NCBI RefSeq assembly: GCF_001653235.2
Contig: NC_035793.1
Coordinates: 1,364,001-1,428,000, forward strand
DNA: 64,000 nucleotides
Source of the DNA: Pochonia chlamydosporia 170
Taxonomy: Eukaryota > Ascomycota > Sordariomycetes > Hypocreales > Clavicipitaceae
Reading direction: 5' to 3'
The notes beneath the pieces are model-generated. The model ran no database searches and was not told where the DNA came from. It saw nothing but the letters and a program-made list of their open reading frames with translations. Shown here one piece after another: positions 32,901 through 45,343 of this stretch; position 1 is the first letter of the stretch, and each line of letters starts with the position of its first letter. Position numbers and translations under genes: made by a program.

Positions 32901-33267
32901 TTGTGTTGGGTGTCACTTGCCGTCTCCAATTTGTTATCAAGGGCACAGTGGAGACAGTGAACACTATACGTAGCTTTGATATTCGTTGATATTTGAAATA
33001 CTGACTGTGTGAATCTTTTTTTCCCTTTGGTGACATGAAATCCAACAAAAAGTGAGTTATTCAGGACTCCAACTTGAGTATATTATGGCTTAAACGCCCA
33101 CCGTATTTGGGTCAATTGTGACCGCATACTTCTAATTGCTACCTTTTCTGGTGTTTTTTGAAAAAAGAATTCAAGCTATAGCGTCGGAGCTGCGATTTTG
33201 CCATTGGGTCTATACTATACTATCAATCTCGCGCTGTTGAACCAGGTTGTTGCAACCGAAACTTAAA
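29944..33267. other. gene-poor intergenic region with TACGGAGTA arrays and simple repeats
   Basis: 3.3 kb with no supported gene. It contains overlapping TACGGAGTA pairs at 30076-30091 and 30274-30289, a single copy at 32325-32333, poly-A blocks at 30117-30150, a CAGCAT/GGCAGT repeat at 30411-30475 and GTCTGG repeats near 32382. It is the upstream region of both the zinc-cluster regulator and the dioxygenase. Confidence 0.55.
30076..30289. repeat. TACGGAGTA motif clusters
   Basis: TACGGAGTA occurs as two head-to-tail overlapping pairs (30076-30084 with 30083-30091; 30274-30282 with 30281-30289), next to degenerate copies (ACGGCGTATGGAGTA). Further exact copies lie at 17163, 29346 (complement), 29602, 32325 and 40178. 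Confidence 0.85.
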
Positions 33268-34774
33268 ATGATGGCTCCCACCGAAATCATCAACTCCGCT
33301 CCAACCCTATTCGACGCCAGGGGTCCAGTTTCAGTCGTACATGTCGAAGACAACCATAACGAGACTCTTGGTTCGGTCAAAACTACAAGTGGAAGCACTC
33401 CTGTCCACATGCCCTCGACATTGGCCGGACCACTAGTTTGGACCGGATCGGATTACCCCGGCAGTAACAGTTACTCTCTCCGTCTGACTCCTGCCGATGT
33501 TGAACAAGTTGAAAAGGCTCTTGAAGCCTTCAAAGGTGAGACAGGCGCTGTGGCTACTAGTTTCACTTGAGATATTGTACTTACCGAGTATTATGAAGCC
33601 CTCGGTCTTGATGGAGATGAGGTCGCAAAATCAAACTTCCCACTGCCCAATCTGACGAAACGGCTAGAAGAATGTTCAGATTCTCTTTATAATGGACGAG
33701 GATTTTTTGTTGTCAAGGGAATTGATATGACCCGCTACTCTGTTGAAGACGGTGTTGTCATATATCTCGGTATCGCGAGCCACATCGGTGACAAGCGAGG
33801 CATTCAAGACCGACAAGGAAACGTCCTCAGTACGCTAATTCAAATTATGTTGCTTTAAAATGACCCTGCTAACATAAACTTCTCCAGCACATATTACCAG
33901 CTCCAAAATGTGGGACGTGCCCCTGGAGAAACGACACGGCATTCATTCCAATTCGGCTTTGGTAGGTTCTACACCCCGTACTCGACGAGCATTCGGTTTG
34001 TAAAAGCTATGTCCATATTAATTAGCTCCGTGAAGCCCTTCCATAACGACATGGGTTGCGATATTCTTGCCCTCCAGGTTCGCCAAGCAGCCCATAAGGG
34101 GGGTTCTACCTTCATCAGCTCCACGGCAAGTATTCTCAGCCAGCTTCTCAAAACGGAGTCCGAAGTTGTTCGGACACTCTTTAAGCCAAACTGGCCAATC
34201 CAGTAGTGAGTGTTTGACCTTTTTGCTCTCTCCACTTATTTCTTCGAGAACATGTCAGAATTAACCCCGGCTGGCTCTAAGTACTGGGCGCACTGCTCGC
34301 CACTACCTAGCACCGGCTATGGTATGGCACCACGATCGACTGATGACAAGTATGGACCCGAACAGATTCGGTCCCCATCCTTCCATCAGTGGATCGTCCA
34401 TCCCTTTGCTTGACCCAAGCCAGAAATACGCTCTCGAGAAAGTGAACGAGCTGGCGGCCTCCATGGAACTACAGCTAGATCTTGCCCGTGGCGATATTCT
34501 GTTTCTGAATAATTGGGCTTTCCTTCACCGGCGAGACAAATACGACGATGATGAATTGACGTCACGCCATTTGGTTAGACTCTGGCTACGGAATACCGAG
34601 CATGGGTGGCCTGTTCCGTCAAAAATGATGCCCCCTTGGCAGACAGCCTATGGAAATGAAAATCAAAGCCGGATATACGCCTTGTATCCCCTGCCGAAAT
34701 ATTCTACTCCCAAATACTCTGTGGGATCGGCAGCATTTCTAATTGAGGATGACGATGATGACAAATCGGATTAG
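33268..34774 (+). CDS. TauD/TfdA-like Fe(II)/2-oxoglutarate dioxygenase
   Basis: Five exons: 33268-33535, 33599-33829, 33888-33961, 34036-34205, 34282-34774; 411 aa. It has the clavaminate synthase-like double-stranded beta-helix. Visible family blocks are FPLPNLTKRLEE, GRGFFVVKGID, IASHIGDKRGIQ, the metal motif PFHNDMG (His194, Asp196), RLMTSMDPNRFGPHPS, ARGDILFLNNWAFLHRRD and SRHLVRLWLRNT (distal His344 and an Arg for 2-oxoglutarate). These enzymes hydroxylate or desaturate small molecules; the substrate cannot be told. The aligned motifs all survive intron removal in one frame, so the gene looks intact. It stands alone in a gene-poor stretch, with no synthase, transporter or cytochrome next to it, so membership of a metabolite cluster is not supported. 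Confidence 0.85.
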
Positions 34775-37700
34775 TAATTGGTACTATCCGCTATTCTAGC
34801 AATTTTGGAGCTGAAGCTGGTTTTCGGTGTGATCCACGTTGGGGAGCTGTCAGGGACGAATCTGTAGTCACTCTTGCTGAAAATGTGTGGACAAATCAAA
34901 TATTTTTCACAAGTGTATCATATCTAGATTGCTAGCATTAATTATACGTCATACGCCGTGTAAGTTGGCAAAATGGTCACATCAGATCTCGCCCTGGAGT
35001 GATTCGCCGTTGATCAAGGAGGCCATATGCTCATTGGGGGCCGCTTTCTGCTTTGTTGTAACTTTGTAGCATGACGAAGTGACGATTGATATATGACTTC
35101 TTTATGCCTCCATCTATGTTGGTCACTTACATTCCATAGTCCGCAAGATCTGTGATATGACCGGCTGGTCTCACATGCAGCATAGTCCGTACCTGGGCAA
35201 AACCGTGACCAGTGTAACTCTCCATCGGCCGTATTCCCAATTTTCTCATGTATTCTTCAGCATATAAACTGCTCACGTATATTTAGATTGGCATGTATTT
35301 CAAAAACCTGCCAAGATGGGTTCATGTGGTGGACAATGCAAAACACAGGGGTCACCTGCCTGACAGTACTGTCACACAGCTGCACGCCAGATGCAGTGTT
35401 TCTCTTGTCATGGCTACCAGATTCTGTGTCTCGAGTTCCTATGATATATTATATCTCACCTGAGGCTGCATTTTCCAAATTTCTTGGCTGTCAATCGGCT
35501 AGTGCACGTCACTGCGAGGAGACAAACTCCTCGGAGAAGCGATGAACAGTCTGAACACAGCCCCGTTCTATCACTTATTTCGATTTCAGCTGGAGGCAAA
35601 CTGTCGAGGACTCATAATCACATGGATCTCCCCCTATTTTCAGGGTAGAGCTCACATTCTTACGGCAGCTCTGCTTACAGGTCCACCAGCTCGCCGGGGA
35701 TTTTCAGCTTGCGTCCCTGTACACGTGCCTCTGTACGCTTATTACAGGTACTTACGAGCAATCTCTCTGTCATTTGTTACGGAAAACCTTGTAGTTTATT
35801 CTGCAAACGACAGATCCTTTTGTATGTTCGCCGTAGCAGCCACATCCAAGTTTTGAGACATATTCGCATGCCCTTCGGAGTCAAGTCCGAAGAGCCAATA
35901 ATTACTTCTGAAAATGAAGGTATCGAAAGCACAGCGGGACATGGAGGGAGTGGTTTTCCCTCCTTACTTCTCATTGACTCCTCTGTCACTCTTCTGTGCC
36001 ATCTCAAGGCTTGAGAAGCCCTCTTATATGGCATGGCCACTATGTGAGGCTCCGCCAGATGCGCATCTTTCTCGTACTTACAATATGATATCTTGAATCT
36101 GCGATTCCTCCTTGTCATAGGTGCCAGACACGATGAGCCTCGTTGAGACTTGGTACTCGGCGCTCCATCTAAAGTTGAAGCCTTGTCAGGGGCAGCCCAT
36201 TGACATATCAACCAACAATGATGACTAGATTCGGCAAACTTCTTGTTTCTCTCCCGTGGGGGAGTGCCACACGTTGATATGTATCTTTTGCAATATACCT
36301 TTTGATACTTGTCCTTGACAGAGGGAGTTAATACATTGACTTGACTATCTGAAGGAAAGCAGCGCTAATATGACTCGAGTTATAGTGACATTCAAGCGCC
36401 TCCACATAATTGCGATGACGCCCAGTGACTTCGTCGATGTCGTAACGATGATGAGAAAGGAAAATCTTGCACAGGAAAGAGACCTCAAAGTCGCTCCCGT
36501 TAACATGTGTCGTTCGGGCACAGGAGGTTCATGCAGTTAATATGGACACTGGCAGGACCCAATGGTGCTCCCCTTAGGACGAACTATCTGGGGCTTGGTT
36601 CTAGTTTACCCTTTGTGGAGTTGTTTCAAGTAGTTTAAATGCCCTTTTAAAGAATAGTTGGCTTGTAGGTAAGCTTAGTTGCTATCTTAAATACAGATGG
36701 CTGGTGTTGTGTCATGGAGGTAAGACCACCAAAGAGAGGCGTTCCTATCTGGAGTACACCAAACACAACCTTCAGTAATATCTTCTGGCGTCTACATCTT
36801 CTAGGGACTTTATAGGAAGTTTGGAAGCAATCCAAGCAATTAAGAGCTATCATTTCTACGTTGGCACTGCGCTGGCTTGACACATGCTGTGCCCATCGGC
36901 TTTTTGCACCCAATTTAATCAGGCAACGTCAATGGCCTAAGATATGAGCAACTCGTGAGACGACGAAACTGTAGATATCCTTGAGTTGGTTTGTCTCCAT
37001 GCACAGGACCAATTGTCGCATGAACGGTGAAGTTCGTGGTGTCTGCGAAGAGTGCTACAAAGTCTTCCTCGGAAGAGTCATTGGGTACAATGGAGCTGCT
37101 ACACAAAATTGGCGTCCTCGTATATTCAACAGCACCCTTCTTGTCCTCCATATACGATTACCATAAACCACATCCATTTATCATTTGTGAGCGTAATACT
37201 TCGTGCAGCCAGAGTACCATGCTCTTTGGTAGATGTACTATATTGCCAACGACCAACTTAGCTACCCTATATATGTTACCCACCTCATTTTTCCAAACGT
37301 CTTTAGTTCTTCCCTCCTAAACGCTAATGACTGTGTTCTCAATCGGAATCGGATTATCTTTTTGGTATCAATAAAATACCCATTGAGGTGGTTAAAACCG
37401 GCATGGCGCCTGGTCGTCATGTGGTTTCCGGTCAAACGTGGTTGGCAAGATGGGTTGCATGCTCACCAGATCGCCACCACAGCGTCCAAACATGTTCTCG
37501 AAAAGAAAACGCCTGTTTGTACTTGAGCCGTCCACGGTAGTATTCGCGATTAGTTCCTTCGAGGTATCTGATGCACGTGGCCTCGATTGATATGGTAACA
37601 TTGCGGCGCTTCCGAAGGAACCAAATGGGACGCCAGATCCATTCAATGTTGTGATCAATTGATCTCGCAACACCAACTGCCCCAAAGAGACACGCCGCTA

Positions 37701-40700
37701 CCTGCCAAGGTTTCTACCTAGGTGCTGCACAATCTGGGCAAACCAACCTCATTATTTGTTGTATTCCTCAGAGACACACAGGTATTATTAGCTTCAGGGC
37801 GCGCAAACCGCATTGACCAACGACTGTTTGTCTAACAACGAGGTCCTTTATCGGACTTGACCCTGTTAGGTTTTGGTCCGCAAAGAAAATTGAAGGCATC
37901 GAGAAGGTGGCAGGGAGCAGGAGCGACCAACAGGAGCGACAGCCTCGTTCCTGCCATCATACCACTGTTGGCTACCGGTTTCCCACCCGCAACATTGAAC
38001 CAGACATGGCACTGGGACCTTTCAATGTGGTGATTCCAGATGCCCCCTTCACACTCCAAGCCAAGACGAGGCGAGCAATATGTCGTTGCACACCGACCTC
38101 TGTCCAAGCCAGCGAGGCGCCGCCATGCTGCCATCATTACTACGCAGCACAGCATGTGCTTGATGGCAACCTCTCTTTCGACCCGGACGACATGCAACAT
38201 CAATCCCACCGTGCTTCAATGACATCGCGAGCTCCTAGACTGCCTACCTCCCAAGAAACGAGAACTGCAAATGGAATCAAAACACCAAGATGAAGGGTAT
38301 TCACAACGAGAAGCCTCTCGTTCCGGAACATGCTACACAGAGCGACAGACTCATTTCGCACTATGCTCAAGAGGCTTTCACAACGTAATACCCAAACCAG
38401 ACCAATTGCATCGCTGACGAAGCCTGTTGATTGGAGCGTGGCATCTCAGCCTTGCAGGAATGGCCTTTTCGGACCGACCGTCAGGAGGCTGCGGGGAGAG
38501 TGAGGGGGCGGATTCTGGCTCCGGCTCTGGCGCTTCGTGCATTCTTCCTCCCCAGCTCACCAGGATGAACTCCGCATTTTGGTGACAAGAGACTGAAGCT
38601 CTTGGTAACGGCCCGCACTGCTACAGTTTCTTTTGGTGTTGTCAACGAGCTTGAGCAAGCATCGTTAAAATTGGCTTCAGGAGAGGCCATTTGACCACAG
38701 AACTGCTGCTCTAAAATTGGCCGTTGCATGCCTCGCTCTGTTCTGAAAATAGGTGGAGGACTGAGAGACTTGCACCACCACGACTCACAGGGGTGTGGCC
38801 TGACTGCAGGTAGGACCAATTTCAACGAACAGCCCAGGCGACAAGCCCCTACATGAATGATCGTTGGCTTTGCCTGGCTTGCATAACCGGAGGCGTTTGG
38901 CGGTGCGCCATGCCATACTACGTAGCAGCAAAGCAGTTCCTTGCACCAGCCAGCCAACAGCCAACAAACGGTGGCAGCGCAAAAAGGCGACGAGGGAGAA
39001 AGGGTAGTTACTGGGGTTTGGTTCCCAATGAGAATGCCAGTAAAATATGTGAGCTGAGCTGGGAACTTGGACATGGGCTTTTTCGCTGGTCCTTGAGCAG
39101 GCATGAACACGCCAAGTCGGAGTCCCAACAAGCGCAAATGCACATTGGCTTTCGGAGCACACACACTTTACTTTGGCACGTCCTCCCCAAGCTCTCCTGG
39201 GTCGAATTCTCGTTAGATATCAGCATCATGATATCAGCAATTTGCGCACTGCTCAGAACTGGATCAACTGCCACGAGGAAAAGTCACGTCCGCTGATGTG
39301 ACTGAAATCAAGGGAGAAATCGAAGCAAGGGAAATAGGGAAAATCAGGTCATATTTGACGATATGTTCTACAGGAGGCATCTTGTTCTCGGCTGCTTTTC
39401 TAGTTGGTCACACAGCATCTTGCATCCTCCACTCAGAGCGCCTACTTGAAGCTCCGGGAGGGTGAAGCGACTCACCATGCAGCCTGCGAGGTGCTGTCGA
39501 TCGTCGACAGAGGACCACGAGGAATGGTCGTCACAGAATCTTCTACGGCGGCACACAAAAAAGGGTAAAGGGTGTTGTCTACGAGTGCCGATCGTCCCCT
39601 TGAAAGGAAACGCATGAAGAAGGGCTGTTGGGGTCAGTTGATGGGTAGAAACATGCCAGACTGTGAAGCGAAGCCTGAAGGTTGTCGCTCAAGACGAGAG
39701 ACTGTGACAGACGACGTAGACACCGAAAACGCGGTTGGACATGTTCTACCTCAGAGCCGACTTTGGCACGGGATCCAGCCGCTTTGGGAACAGCGGACCA
39801 CGTTCAGAGCACATCGCCCCTACTATGCGGGCAATTGGTCTCAGATCAAGTAGCTGCTGTCTTGCCTTTGAAGGGAGGCTAACTAGAGTTTCTTTTCTTG
39901 GTGCTTGCGATTGGTTTGCATGCAAATAATGTCTGAGAGACCAGCTGGGAACAACGACAATTCCATTCCTTTGGTGTTCCTATGTTGATTTGCCGCGTCG
40001 ACTGGGAGTCATCGAGTCAGGAGTACACACGATACGTTGACCAGCGCCCACAATTTCATGTACTTTTTATTGCATTTTATTAGGGATCCCGGATGCCAGG
40101 GTTCCCTTGAACTTGCAAAGGATGCAAACAATGCCGTGGGGCATACTGACATGCACGAAGTACAGTACTCATAGCAATACGGAGTATGGAGTATTTCATT
40201 ACGAGGTACCAGATACTCTGGATAGTCTGTACTCTGTCGCTTATTTCTTTGTCGCTTGGATGTGAAATGGTGAGAGATGGGATGACGGCAGTTCCACTTG
40301 CATACAACCTCACGACAAGGCTACTTGTCGAATTGACTGAGAGTGAAAGACGAATTTTGTGAAGCCTTGTTTCCTGACTACGGCAAGCAGAGGATTTTGT
40401 CTGTGTGCAGTTTGTTATGACAGGTTTGGTGTAGGAGAAGCCTACTGAGAGTAAGGGATGATGCTGGTTCCCGTATTGTCGCCGACATGCCGGGACTGAC
40501 TGCTTCGCTGACTAGATATGCTTACTCAAGGAGTGAGCGCATCGAAATGGAATTGAGGAAGTCTCCGACCAAGACCACATCGCATCTTTAGACAGATGAG
40601 GAAAGCGAACGGACTTTGAAATGTGTGAGGATATGCAACAAGACTCAGCATGTCAAACACGCTGATCGAGTACTGATTCCGAGGTAGAGACGATAGATCC

Positions 40701-42378
40701 AATACCATAGTCGTTTCTGAGCACAATGTCATTTGAGAGCGTTCTCTAAACTGGTCGAATGCATCATCGAATGTCTTAACGAAGACATGACATAAGACTA
40801 AAGAATCTTTTTCGACATGCTGTCAACCGCAGGATAGGGACGACTGGAATTCAGAGGGTTCAGATAGTTCAGGACCAGAGCACATCGCTTGAGGGTCGGA
40901 TTGACTGACCGAGACCTCAGCAATACCTGAGAGATACTTTGCAGTCCCGGGTCTCCCAGCGGAGGAAATGGCGGCGGCAAAAAGTGAAACGATGGCCTCG
41001 AGTGGTAGACGTCAAGTACTGGGGATGCCGTGGTCTGACATCTTGGCTGAGCCTCTCGGTGTCGCCGGGGAGGATCGCCCGATAGAGTGGCACACGTGTG
41101 GACTTGGACTTGGCACTGTAAGATCAGGGCAAAGAATGTGCATGTGACCGTGCTAAGAAACCAATAACACTGTCTTTGTCTAACACGAGACGGTCAGCAA
41201 AGATCACGACACCCGCGCCAGCCACAGGGCACTTGGGTGTGTTTTTTGTCCCCTCAAGTCGTCCTCGTCTCCTATTCGCCCAATCCGCCATCAGCATCCA
41301 TCCGAGACTCTGGCCTTCACACTGACCGTGACACCAGACAGACTGGACAGACAGACTGGCACACCAGACTCTGCGCATCCATCAGCCATCATCCATCATC
41401 CATCGCCCATCCATCATCCTCCATCATCTCCACCCCCTGCCCATCCATGTCTGGCCAGCTTCCACCTCATTTCTCCATGGGAGCCAAAAACTGGGTCGTT
41501 GTGCCTGTTCTGGCAACGCTGGCCTGTCAAACGCATTCCTCTGGCTCCGCCCTCTCGCGCCGCTTCAGCCAACTTGAACTGGCTTGACTGGCTCGAGCCA
41601 TCCGCAAGCCATCTTCTCTGCTCACGGTCAGCTAGACGTTGACTGTTTGACAAGGTTGGCTCAACCAGACTCGTTTTGCACTTGTACCCCGTCCTCCCCA
41701 CCCCAGACCCCGTCCAGAAAAAACCCACAGGCCCTCGCCCAGTCGTCGCCCGGTCTTTCTCGTCTCTCTCGCTCACCTTCGACGATTCTTCTCGCGAGCC
41801 ACCCACTCCTTTCACCCTTTGCCATCAACATCTGGTGTCTCGATACCACTCGTCCTTGCACTTCTACGGCTTCGACGGCTATGTCGATTTAAACAAAGGC
41901 AGTCTCGCTCGTCGATTGATTCCTTTGCGGAGGGCTACTATTCTCCTTCCCCAGACTTGCTCAATCACCGACAACCCCCGCGAGGGCCCGCTTCGAAAGG
42001 GCCGAATATCACCTGCAGGCCAGAAAAGCCACCACCACACTGCTTTGGCTTTTCTTCCGGCTACCAGCAACCCAGCGACACGCGAGTTTTACACTTGCCT
42101 GGAGTCGTTATTCTTCAGCCATATCTCTCCCCGCAAAATACCCCGAGATCTACTATCTCGTCGACGTTTCGTTGCGACGCCTGTATCGATAAAATCAACT
42201 TCTTGTGCCCTTTTTTTTTTAAACCGTGGCATTTTGCGATACACCCCAACAGGCGGTGTTTCTCCTGGAGCCTGACGACGACTTTTCTCGAACGACGGGG
42301 CCTAGCCTCGAAACAACATCGGCAAACGTGAATCGGTGCATTCTTATCATCGATTCCCTCGCTCCTCCTTCCAGCACC
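34775..42378. other. 7.6-kb region without supported genes
   Basis: From the dioxygenase to the Zn2Cys6 regulator. Many short frames on both strands, none with a recognisable domain or a believable exon chain. The right part (about 41,250-42,378) is CT-rich, has CATC repeats at 41377-41440 and a T10 tract at 42211-42220, and probably holds the promoter and long leader of the regulator. One TACGGAGTA copy is at 40178-40186. Relics of transposons too decayed to read by eye remain possible. Confidence 0.5.
41377..41440 (+). repeat. imperfect CATC tetranucleotide repeat
   Basis: Repeated CATC/CCATCATC units in the region upstream of the Zn2Cys6 regulator, just after several CAGAC units (41330-41370). 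Confidence 0.7.
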
Positions 42379-44504
42379 ATGTCGCAAGCGGTTAAGAGGG
42401 CCTGCGATGCCTGCCATCGTCGCAAGGTCAAGTGTGACGGAATTAACCCTTGCCGCAACTGTTCTTCCGCTCAGCTTTCTTGCACATATAATGCTATTCC
42501 ACAAAAGAAGGGCCCCAAGGGCTCACGAGCCAAGGTTATCAGTGAACTGCGGGAGACGCAACGCCAGACCAGCCTGTCGGCCAAGGTACAAAATCGAATG
42601 AATGGAATCGCTTGTCCGCCCACTGCCTCGAGCTTGGCTCCAACTCCCGGACTCCTCACCAGCGAACTTGTCAAGGAGTGCGCACAGTTCTTCTTTGACA
42701 ACCTCTATCCACAGGCTCCCATTCTCGACCGAAGACAAGTTGAACAGCAGGTTTTGTACATGGAGCAGAACCGCGATGCCTACTGCTTAATGACATCCCT
42801 GTGTGCCTTCATCATGCTCCAGCCTGGCATGTCGATGCCTGCTGGCGACCCATACAACTTGGATATGGTTCCCGGTGCCAATATTGTATCCAGCCAACTT
42901 CTCCTGGAAGAATGCCTGCGCGTCCGCAAAGGCTACGAGTACCTCGACTCCATCACCCTGAATTCGTTGGCCACCAACTTCTTCCTCTTTGGCTGCTTCT
43001 ATGGCCAGGAAATGCACGACAAGGCATGGTACTATCTCCGTGAGGCTACGACCATGATACATATGGCCGGCATGAACAAGGAAGAACATTACATGCAATT
43101 CGATGCTGCCGAAGCCTCTCGACGCCGCCGCCTTTACTGGCTCTTCTTCTCCGTTGAGAGAGCATATGCCATCCAGCGACAACGCCCCATTACCCTCCAG
43201 GCAACGATTAATTTGCCAACGCTGGGCGATGATCCCGCTGATCCCCAGGCACACATGCTCAACAGCTTCATTTTGCTGGTTAACATGTTCCGACCGTTCG
43301 ACGATGCTTTTACTGCTACATGGAATAAGACTCGAGGCCAGTTTACTTCGCAGTATGTCAACGGCTTGCAGAAGCAACTTAATGAGGTTGCACAATCCTA
43401 TGCTTGCCAGGACTCCAATTTCCAAGATCTGCACACCAACCAGCAGTGGTTAAAGAGCACAGTGTGGCAGTTGACCAGCGGCGTTGTTAATGGCAACTCT
43501 GACGATTCCATCTCCTTCCAATACCCTATGAATATGTCTCGAGAGTTGCTGGTGAACATGGCTTCACAATTCCCTGTTCAGGTGGTTGATCTCCTTGGTA
43601 CTGGGCTGGTAAGTTTCAAGTGAAGAGTAGCATGCATGATGATCCTGTATTGACATCTTCACAGATTGAGAAGCTCATGGAAATGTCGTCATCCATGACG
43701 GAGTATCTGGCTATGCAACCTGCTTCACGAGACCCCTTCGCCATCGGCCCACGTGAGCACTTGAACCAGATCCTCTCCATGGTTGCTGTTGCTCGAAACG
43801 GCGACTACCGCTTCTTGCCATTGCTCTTGAACAAGCTTGGTGAAGTCCTCCCACGCATGACCAACCCCATGCTCCAGAACGCACCTGAGAACTCCAACTT
43901 GGCCAATATTGATATCTTTGACGGCTTTGGCACCGCTGGAATGGCACAACCCCCCAGCCAGATGCATATGGCTATGGACAGCGACTATGACCGCAAATTT
44001 TCCGTTGAGGAATACGAGAAGAAGTACGCCATGGAAATGAACGGCAACACTCCCGAATCTGCCACCCACTCCAACCACTCCAACAGCTCCCCATCCATTG
44101 CTCAACAAGGTTCTGATATAGGTGGCTCATTTGTAAGCTCACCGAGTATCATGTCGCCTGGTATGGAGTATCCTCACAGTATGAATGGTTTCTCCTGTAA
44201 TCCGATGAACGAGATGGTCATGAGTCCTATTGGAAACCCTGGGCAATCCAATCCCATATCTCAAGGCCAGCATATGGGCCATGATGGCATATCGCAACGA
44301 ATGAATGGAATATCCGCACAAAATATGCGGCAACAAGGAATGAACTCGATGAATTCTTTAGGCGGTATGGGCCAAATACAACAAAGGCAAAGTAGCTTCC
44401 ATATGTCTGGACAAGCACATATGGGCGACTTTCATAACCTCCAGAGAGGGAATTCAGACGCGAGCAATTCAATGGTTGGCATAAATACGATGGGAGCATA
44501 TTAG
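42379..44504 (+). CDS. Zn2Cys6 transcription factor with fungal-specific TF domain
   Basis: Two exons: 42379-43608 and 43665-44504; 689 aa. The canonical cluster is at the N-terminus, C-x2-C-x6-C-x5-C-x2-C-x6-C (ACDACHRRKVKCDGINPC, then RNC and a final Cys), followed by a basic linker (KKGPKGSRAKVI). A middle homology domain covers about residues 95-350 (FFFDNLYPQAPILDR, WYYLREATTMIHMAGM, RRRRLYWLFFSVERAYAIQRQRPITL). The C-terminal third is rich in Met, Asn, Gln and Ser and looks like an activation region. The sequence reminds me of the EBR1/Rxe1 regulators of Fusarium and Trichoderma (branching and hydrolase gene control), but this is memory without alignment, so no symbol is given. No in-frame ATG exists between the preceding stop and 42379, so the start is firm. 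Confidence 0.9.
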
Positions 44505-45343
44505 CCTCTCTGTCGCAACCATCATTCCTACATGACTTTATATACCCATCTTCGTTGAACGACTGGAGCGATGAACGAAGAGTCTTTGCACAACACAAAC
44601 TCTTGTTTGTGAAGTTTGGCCGAGGTCTCTCGCTTTACTAAATTTCTTTTGTCTTACTTCACTTCTCCATTGTCCACCCGCAAACCGGTGCGACATTCTA
44701 TTTGACGGCTAGGGGGACTACAGTTTCCCTTTCTCTGTATCAAGACGAGAGCTTGGCAGTGCTGAGCGAGCACAAAAAGCGTTATTCACTAGCATTAGGC
44801 TCATATCCATGTGTTGCTGCCTTGACTTTTTTCTTGGCTTGATGTTTTATTACTTTATTCAAACGTCATTCGAGCAACGGGGCGTGCATTTTACTTGTCT
44901 TTGGAGTTTTGCCACTTAGCTTGTAATGGCGATGATGGCGTTGATTGCGGGTTTATTTTGTTTGGGAGATTGGATACCGTTTTGCCTATGTGATGTGATA
45001 TTGGGCGATTAGGATGATTATCACGCCAAATGGATTGATGTCTTTTTGACTTATACAGTAGGATTAGCCAGTATAGATAGCAATTGATTGTATTAGAACA
45101 CATGGAGATGCTTGATTTCGTTCAGCCCAGGTTCCCTGGCTCTGTCATGCCTCCACGCCAGTATCTGCAAAGTCCTGACATCCACTAGATTTGACCTATC
45201 ATTATCTCCTCTTCACATGTCCAGATATAGAACTATAAAACAAAAGGGGTATCTCTAGCATCGCTTCATACCGTTCATGCAGAAAAATTGGAAGTAAACG
45301 GCCATTACCACCACCATCATCATTAGTTATCCCTAGCACCACA
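44505..45343. other. convergent 3' intergenic region
   Basis: 839 bp between the stop codons of the regulator (+) and the lipase (-). AT-rich, no coding evidence. Confidence 0.5.

Noticed and set aside
36915..37685. Two short minus-strand frames (78 and 97 codons) with fairly protein-like residues
   Set aside because: They might be gene relics, but no family, no joining splice sites and no conserved motif could be named.
38481..39164. 227-codon minus-strand open frame
   Set aside because: No domain, overlapping frames on both strands, and residue use unlike the real genes here.
42226..42378. In-frame N-terminal extension of the Zn2Cys6 regulator
   Set aside because: It would start with GTG, not ATG; the first in-frame ATG is 42379, directly before the zinc cluster.
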